Both the position numbers and the translations under genes were made by a program. From assembly GCA_964017235.1 (NCBI GenBank), contig OZ024934.1:80318706-80382705 (forward strand): a stretch of 64,000 nucleotides of DNA, in the 5' to 3' direction. Under the pieces are notes generated by a model that had not been told where the DNA came from, searched no databases, and saw only the letters and a program-made list of their open reading frames with translations. How positions within the stretch are numbered: the stretch's first letter is position 1; each line of letters opens with the position of its first letter. Of the stretch, positions 59,575-64,000 are shown one piece after another. This DNA comes from Sabellastarte sp. h YS-2021 (Eukaryota > Annelida > Polychaeta > Sabellida > Sabellidae).

Positions 59575-61860
59575 TGATTTACTCAACAGTGAGAACCTGA
59601 AAGAAGCTATTGCTCAGCTATGCCATGACATAGAGGTCTGCAATTTCACTATGTTATAGCTGACCAAAACGTCTGTGAAAAACATATTTAACAAAATACT
59701 CTAAATGTAATAGTTTTCAAGTTACTACTGATTTACTCAAGAGTGAGAACCTCAAAGTAACTATTACTCAGCTATGCAATGAGCTACATGTCTGAATTTT
59801 TGCTCTGTTATAGCTGACCTAAAAGTAGGTGAACAACATATTTAAGCAAAATACTGTAAATGCAATAGTTTTCAAGTTACAACTGATTTACTCAATAGTG
59901 AGAACCTGAAAATAGCTATTGCTCCGCTATGCCATGAGCTATAGGTCTGTAATTTCACTATGTTATAGCTAACCCAAAAGTAGGTGAACAATATATTTTA
60001 ACAAAATACTCCAAATGCAATATTTTTCAAGTTATAGCCGATTTACTCAACAGTCAGTGCCTGAGAATAGCTATTGCTCAGTTGTGCCAGGAGCTACAGG
60101 TCTGTCATTTCACTATGTTATAGCTGACCCAAAAGTAGCTGAATAACATATTTGCACAAATTTCTGTAAGGCAATAGTTTTCCAATTACAACTGATTTAC
60201 TCAACAGTGAGAACTTCAAAGTAGCTATTACTCAGCTATGCAATGAGCCACAGGTCTGGAACTTCACTATGTTATAGCTGACCCCAAAATAGGTGAATAA
60301 CATATGCAACAAAATACTCTAAATGCAATAGTTTTCAAGTTATAAGTGATTTACTCAACAGTGATAACCTAAAAGTAGCTATTACTCAGCTATGCCATGA
60401 GCTACAGGTCTGAAATTTTACTATGTTATAGCTGACCCAAAAGTAGCTGTATAACATATTTATACTAAATTCTCTAAATGCAATAGTTTTCAAATTATAA
60501 GTGATTTGCTCAACATTGAGAACTTCAAAGTAGCTATTACTCAGCTATGCAATGAGTCACAGGTCTGGAACTTCACTATGTTATAGCTGACCCCAAAATA
60601 GGTGAATAACATATTGAAACAAAATACTGTAAATGCAATAATTTCCAAGCTATAAGCGATTTACTCAACAGTGATAACCTCAAAGTAGCTATTACTCAGC
60701 TATGCCATGAGCTACAGGTCTGAAATTTTACTATGTTATAGCTGACCCAAAAGTAGGTGAATAACATATTTAAGCAAAATACTGTACATGCAATAGTTTT
60801 CAAGTTACAACTGATTTACTCAATAGTGATGACCTAAAAGTAGCTATTACTCAGCTATGCCATGAGCTACAGGTCTGAAATTTTACTATGTTATAGCTGA
60901 CCCAAAAGTAGCTGAATAACATATTTATACTAAATTCTCTAAATGCAATAGTTTTGCAATTACAACTGATTTACTCAATAGTGAGAACCTCAAAGTAGTT
61001 ATTACTCAGCTATGCAATGAGCTACAGGTCTGAAATTTTACTATGTTATAGCTGACCCAAAAGTAGGTGAACAACATATTTAAGCAAAATACTGTAAATG
61101 CAATAGTTTTGAAGTTACAACTGATTTACTCAATAGTGATGACCTAAAAGTAGCTATTACTCAGCTATGCCATGAGCTACAGGTCTGAAATTTTCCTATG
61201 TTATAGCTGACCCAAAAGTAGCTGAATAACATATTTATACGAAATTCTTTAAATGCAATAGTTTTCCAATTACAACTGATTTACTCAATAGTGAGAACTT
61301 CAAAGTAGCTATTACTCAGCTATGCCATGACCTACAGATCTGAAATTTCACTATGTTATAGCTGGCCCAAAAGTAGCTGAATAACATATTTATACGAAAT
61401 TCTCTAAATGCAATAGGTTTTAAGTTACAAGTGATTTACTCAATAGTGAGAACTTCAAAGTAGCTATTACTCAGCTATGCAATGAGCCACAGATCTGAAA
61501 CTTCACTATGTTATAGCTGATCCCAAAATAGGTGAATAACATATTGAAACAAAATACTGTAAATGCAATAGTTTCCAAGTTATAAGCGATTTACTCAACA
61601 GTGATAACCTCTATGCCATGAGCTACAGGTCTGAAATTTTACTATGTTATAGCTGACCCAAAAGTAGCTGAATAACATATTTATACGAAATTCTCTAAAT
61701 GCAATAGTTTTGAAGTTATAAGCGATTTACTCAACAGTGATAACCTAAAAGTAGCTATTACTCAGCTATGCCATGAGCTACAGGTCTAAAATTTTACTAT
61801 GTTATAGCTGACCCAAAAGTAGCTGAATAACATATTTATACGAAATTCTCTAAATGCAAT
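59575..61860. repeat. 155-bp tandem repeats (family B), right copy
   Basis: About 15 units of the 155-bp monomer described at 6,310, more uniform here. TAG(C/T)TATTACTCAGC occurs at 60,841, 60,996 and 61,151. One unit near 61,610 is shortened by an internal deletion between GATAACCTC and TATGCCATGAGC. Units alternate between GAATAACATATTTATACGAA and GAACAACATATTTAAGCAAA forms, hinting at a dimer period in part of the array. Confidence 0.93.
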
Positions 61861-62154
61861 AGTTTTTAAGTTACAAGTGATTTTACTCATGATGGAAGTT
61901 ACTGAAAAGCCCAAAAGTAGCTATTACTCACTTAGCTATTGAGACAGGCACCCAACTTACTCACCATATTGTAGCTATGAAAAAAGTAGCTGAATAACAT
62001 ATTTTAACAAAATGCTCTAAATGCAACACTTTTCAAGTTATAAATGATTTTGTGCATGATTTCATGAATTTTAATGCATTAAAAATTATTAAAAAAATTT
62101 ATTAAAAAAAAAGTAAGACAGATCCAGGTCTCATACTCACACAAGAGAATCTAC
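61861..62154 (+). repeat. Family B terminal module, copy 3
   Basis: Follows the last 155-bp unit and matches 7,247-7,538 throughout: GATTTTACTCATGATGGAAG, CTCACCATATTGTAGCTATG, TTTAATGCATTAAAAATTAT, an A-rich run, then GATCCAGGTCTCATACTCAC and GAATCTAC. Beyond GAATCTAC the two copies differ completely, marking a shared boundary. Confidence 0.85.
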
Positions 62155-62250
62155 CTGTGGCCTAGTACATATATGCAAGATATGAGAGAAATCCCTGCAA
62201 TAGTCACTGAGAAAATTGTGATTAAGTGTTGAAATTTTCACACTTTTGGT

Positions 62251-62262
62251 GGGGGTACCCCC
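62251..62262. other. GGGGGTACCCCC palindrome
   Basis: A perfect 12-bp palindrome within GGTGGGGGTACCCCCCTTG in AT-rich DNA, 30 bp before the inverted repeat of the second DIRS element. It may belong to a repeat tail; there is no evidence for a regulatory role. Confidence 0.5.
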
Positions 62263-62293
62263 CTTGTAATGTCTCTAGCAAACAGACGAACTG

Positions 62294-62615
62294 TAACAAA
62301 TTTTATTGTAATTTAACTTTTTACAAGTTAAATACTTACCTTATCCTCACAAGTGCTTGTTTGGTTTTGTGGAGCAAAAACGTATCGACCGACAAGAATT
62401 TTTAAGGAATATTCTTGTCACAAGAGGTGACCCCTTTGTCTGCGCATGTCCGCGCTTGCGCAGTAGTCGTTGTCGACAGACGAATGTCGAGAGTTCTTCA
62501 TTGTATTTTTGGTCCCCAGAAAACAAATTATGCGGGGAGGTAGGGTGGGTTTATCCTTGTGAGGATAAGGTAAGTATTTAACTTGTAAAAAGTTAAATTA
62601 CAATAAAATTTGTTA
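62294..62615. repeat. Perfect 60-bp inverted repeat around 202 bp
   Basis: TAACAAATTTTATTGTAATT through CTTATCCTCACAAG (62,294-62,353) is repeated in reverse complement at 62,556-62,615 with 60 of 60 bases matching. A further copy of the inner segment, CTTACCTTATCCTCACAAGT plus GCTTG, lies in direct orientation at 62,637-62,661 and matches 62,335-62,359. The 202-bp interior is G+C-richer, with GCGCATGTCCGCGCTTGCGC. The arrangement could be the terminal and internal complementary repeats of a DIRS element or a separate MITE nested in it. No target duplication flanks it. Confidence 0.85.
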
Positions 62616-63058
62616 CATTTTATTGCGTAAAATAGCCTTACCTTATCCTCACAAGTGCTTGAATACAACCATAACAGGTGGAGGGTATTTGTTTTGGCCA
62701 CACTGTTAGATGATTGTCAGACAAGGGGTCACCAAATAAAGCACTGATAAGAGGATAAGATAAGCTTCCCTAAGCCACATCTTAGGTTATATGTTACTTC
62801 TTCAACACAGATAAGTAATTTGCTAACCTCAACAAGAGATCCATGATGTGGTCGTCATTGTTGCTGCTGTTGCTGTTGTAGAAAATTTTACAACAAATCA
62901 CATAGCAGTATTAACCATCACCCAGTATTGGCTGGAGATGTCTGCATGACTCCCCAAGCAAGATGTCATCATCTGACAATGGGAATATCTCCAAGCAGGC
63001 AAACTGAACTGCATAAACTGCAGATATGGGGCCATATGTAAGCCAAGAAAGACATATG

Positions 63059-63722
63059 TCAGTGACACAAGACTTGTATAACTGGAGAGAACATAAAAAT
63101 GTGAGTCATATCAATGACATGTATAAATACACAAAAATTGACTACATGCTGAGGTGAATCCACAAGGCCCAATTTGTTCATGGACTGGTCATGGGATTGC
63201 CAAGCTACATCTTCGAGTAGAATGTAGTAAAGAATTGTGGGTCTTCCAATAACAAGAGTTTGATATCTGCTCAGGTAAGACCCCACTCTTGGAAACTAAA
63301 AAGGCAGCCATGGATCTAATATGTGTCTCAAAGTATAGATTCTGAGACTCAAAATTAAAGGACTGGCAATCTAATCATGCAGCCAGATTGATCCAGGAAG
63401 AGATAGCAGAACTCAAGATATCTCCATCAAGCCTTCCTTAAAAGATATGAGCAAGATTCTTCCCCTCCTTGAAGTATTTGTACTGTCCTGATAGTAACTA
63501 AGCACTGAAAGAGAGCAGAGTGTCACCACATCAGTCCAACATCAGCTCAAGAAAGGTTTGTGAGCTGGAATGACCACTGGTTTGAGCCATCTGGGCCATC
63601 AGAAGCCAACTGATTCTTGCTAAAAGGCAGGAGAAGGAGACTTTCCCTTTTCTCCAAGCAGTAGTCCTGTCCAAGAAGGATCTAAGTGCTGTAAGAGGAC
63701 AACGAATCAAGTGTCCAGGCAA
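63059..63722 (-). pseudogene. DIRS tyrosine recombinase, C-terminal half, broken
   Basis: Minus-strand blocks in order are HLIRCPLTALRSFLDRTTAW (63,655-63,715), corresponding to the CP-x-x-ALR-x-x-LDRT segment of DIRS recombinases. THIRSMAAFLVSKSGVLPEQ with ISNSCYWKTHNS (about 63,230-63,330) follows, corresponding to the H-x-x-R box and the HWK-HN segment. EDVAWQSHDQSMNKLGL (63,158-63,215) is the C-terminal tail. The blocks lie in three frames. The H-x-x-R box appears to have lost a residue, and the tyrosine segment (FTTFYSK-like) falls in yet another frame. Not functional. Confidence 0.7.
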
Positions 63723-63835
63723 TTTGAGTTCAGGAATGATCTAGAGCTGAAGTGACCACTGGAGGTAATCTAGACCAACTGAGGCTAATAGGTCCTTGCT
63801 GAAAAGGTAGGTAGGAGGGAGAACTGTAAACTCCT
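63480..63835. repeat. Diverged internal duplication, about 182 bp, within the DIRS recombinase
   Basis: TGACCACTGG occurs at 63,571 and 63,753. The following sequences correspond: GAAGCCAACTGATTCTTGCT against GAGGCTAATAGGTCCTTGCT, then AAAAGGCAGGAG against AAAAGGTAGGTAGGAGG. Upstream TGTCC-TAAG-CTG-AAGAG phrases also match. Similarity is partial, so this is an old duplication. Confidence 0.5.
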
Positions 63836-64000
63836 TCCTATGAGGCTTGTGTCTGAAGGAGCCAAAGTCCCAGAATACACTTCCAATGGCATTGCAACAG
63901 TCTTGCAAGTCAAACTTCTTTAGACTGACCTCCTTTTAAAGGTTAATAAGGAGCCTTTTGTGAAAACCAACAGAAGCAAAGGCAAATCCCTTGATGCTGC

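Larger units (their letters stand above)
62616..64000 (-). mobile_element. Second DIRS-type retrotransposon, 3' part, runs off the window
   Basis: Minus-strand recombinase motifs (63,059-63,722) precede about 450 bp of non-coding 3' sequence and the inverted repeat at 62,294-62,615, the order expected at the 3' end of a DIRS element. Reverse transcriptase and RNase H would lie beyond 64,000. The sequence differs from the element at 15,150-18,250 and is a separate lineage. Confidence 0.7.

Noticed and set aside
62294..62615. Independent MITE of 322 bp with 60-bp ends
   Set aside because: No target duplication at its edges, and a third copy of the inner segment just outside suggests it belongs to the DIRS terminus. 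Left open rather than called.

Overview
The window is eukaryotic nuclear DNA, most likely from a marine invertebrate. It is AT-rich, has one spliced gene fragment in 64 kb, and carries decayed DIRS-type tyrosine-recombinase retrotransposons, a LINE tail, tRNA-derived SINEs and small inverted-repeat DNA transposons. DIRS elements with these domain sequences are familiar from cnidarians and lophotrochozoans; the species cannot be fixed from the sequence alone. No bacterial-style operons, rRNA, tRNA genes or CRISPR arrays are present.

Layout. 1-3,040: tandem array of a 169-bp monomer (family A) rich in short palindromes. 3,040-5,640: degenerate repeat, a CGGACATCGGACGC minisatellite and unannotatable AT-rich DNA. 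5,640-6,110: LINE fossil. 6,310-7,538: 155-bp tandem repeats (family B) ending in a distinctive terminal module. 8,060-8,690: two SINEs in opposite orientation. 9,584-9,891: cluster of palindromic GAATGTACACATTC boxes. 10,806-11,696: the 3' exon of a TMEM53/DUF829-like alpha/beta hydrolase on the minus strand, the only convincing host gene. 12,174-12,896: a Mutator-like MITE with a 9-bp target duplication, inserted in an older repeat. 15,150-18,250: degenerate DIRS element on the minus strand. 19,015-19,670: 151-bp tandem repeats related to family A, then another terminal module.

19,935-56,600 is one 36.7-kb array of about 275 copies of a 133-bp monomer. It has nested higher-order structure: 798-bp (6-mer), 3,322-bp (25-mer), 1,729-bp (13-mer) and 2,390-bp (18-mer) tandem units, plus a 4.8-kb segment repeated 11,297 bp away. 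The array is flanked by 166-bp repeats (56,601-58,300), a pogo/Tigger-like MITE with an intact TA duplication, a 146-bp array (58,755-59,574) sitting inside a B-type monomer, a second 155-bp array (59,575-61,860) and a third terminal module. From 62,294 to the window end lies the 3' part of a second minus-strand DIRS element with a perfect 60-bp inverted repeat near its end.

The main result is that the tandem arrays are not independent. The 133-, 155- and 166-bp monomers share an ordered set of motifs (family B), the 169- and 151-bp monomers share another set (family A), A and B segments abut repeatedly, and the same roughly 290-bp end module closes two of the B arrays and precedes the large satellite. 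This suggests a composite repeat system, possibly a large non-autonomous element whose internal repeats have expanded into a satellite. That interpretation is inference; the shared motifs, periods and junctions are read directly.
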